6,271 bases of DNA from Opitutia bacterium UBA6410 (GTDB lineage: Bacteria > Verrucomicrobiota > Verrucomicrobiia > Opitutales > Intestinicryptomonadaceae), in assembly GCA_002437405.1 (NCBI GenBank), contig DJPO01000022.1, positions 1-6,271 of the forward strand, read 5' to 3'. The notes under the pieces were generated by a model. That model was not told where the DNA came from and did no database searches. It worked only from the letters and a program-made list of their open reading frames with translations. Below, one piece after another: positions 6,262 to 6,271 of the stretch. Position 1 is the stretch's first letter. Each line of letters starts with the position of its first letter. Position numbers and translations under genes: made by a program.

Positions 6262-6271
6262 TACCCCCGCT

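Overview
The window holds three complete protein genes in two divergently transcribed units around a 195-base AT-rich control region. Hairpin-rich non-coding DNA lies at both ends. The source looks like a bacterium with moderately high GC in its genes (C/G-rich third positions, frequent GAC, CGC, CTC and GTC codons) and AT-rich intergenic spacers. A large diphosphate-type PEP carboxykinase beside a secreted SMP-30 protein and a beta-CASP nuclease would fit an anaerobic or fermentative Gram-negative, for example in the Verrucomicrobiota/Lentisphaerota group. No rRNA or other marker gene is present, so this placement is a weak inference.

Left end (1-159): a bidirectional intrinsic terminator (15-60) is followed by three short hairpins (68-147). 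They lie downstream of the minus-strand unit and have no credible gene.

Minus-strand unit (2535 down to 160): an SMP-30/gluconolactonase-like beta-propeller with a signal peptide comes first. Three bases after its stop codon begins a metallo-beta-lactamase/beta-CASP protein with all its catalytic motifs, probably an RNA-processing nuclease. The spacing indicates one transcript, but the two products should work in different compartments and no shared pathway is evident.

Control region (2536-2730): candidate promoters face both ways. Between them lie A-tracts spaced about one helical turn apart, just upstream of the plus-strand -35 box. The plus-strand leader contains a small GC hairpin and ends in a strong Shine-Dalgarno sequence.

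Plus-strand unit (2731-6180): one 1149-residue protein that I recognise as the family described as PPi-dependent phosphoenolpyruvate carboxykinase, often annotated only as hypothetical. It would interconvert PEP and oxaloacetate using phosphate/diphosphate instead of a nucleotide. It carries two separate glycine-rich, P-loop-like motifs.

Right end (6181-6271): three consecutive hairpins, sharing short sequence words with those at the left end, suggest a dispersed intergenic palindromic repeat family in this genome. I found no CRISPR array, tRNA, transposase or clear new multi-gene system. The most interesting items are the carboxykinase, the hairpin repeats and the phased A-tracts.
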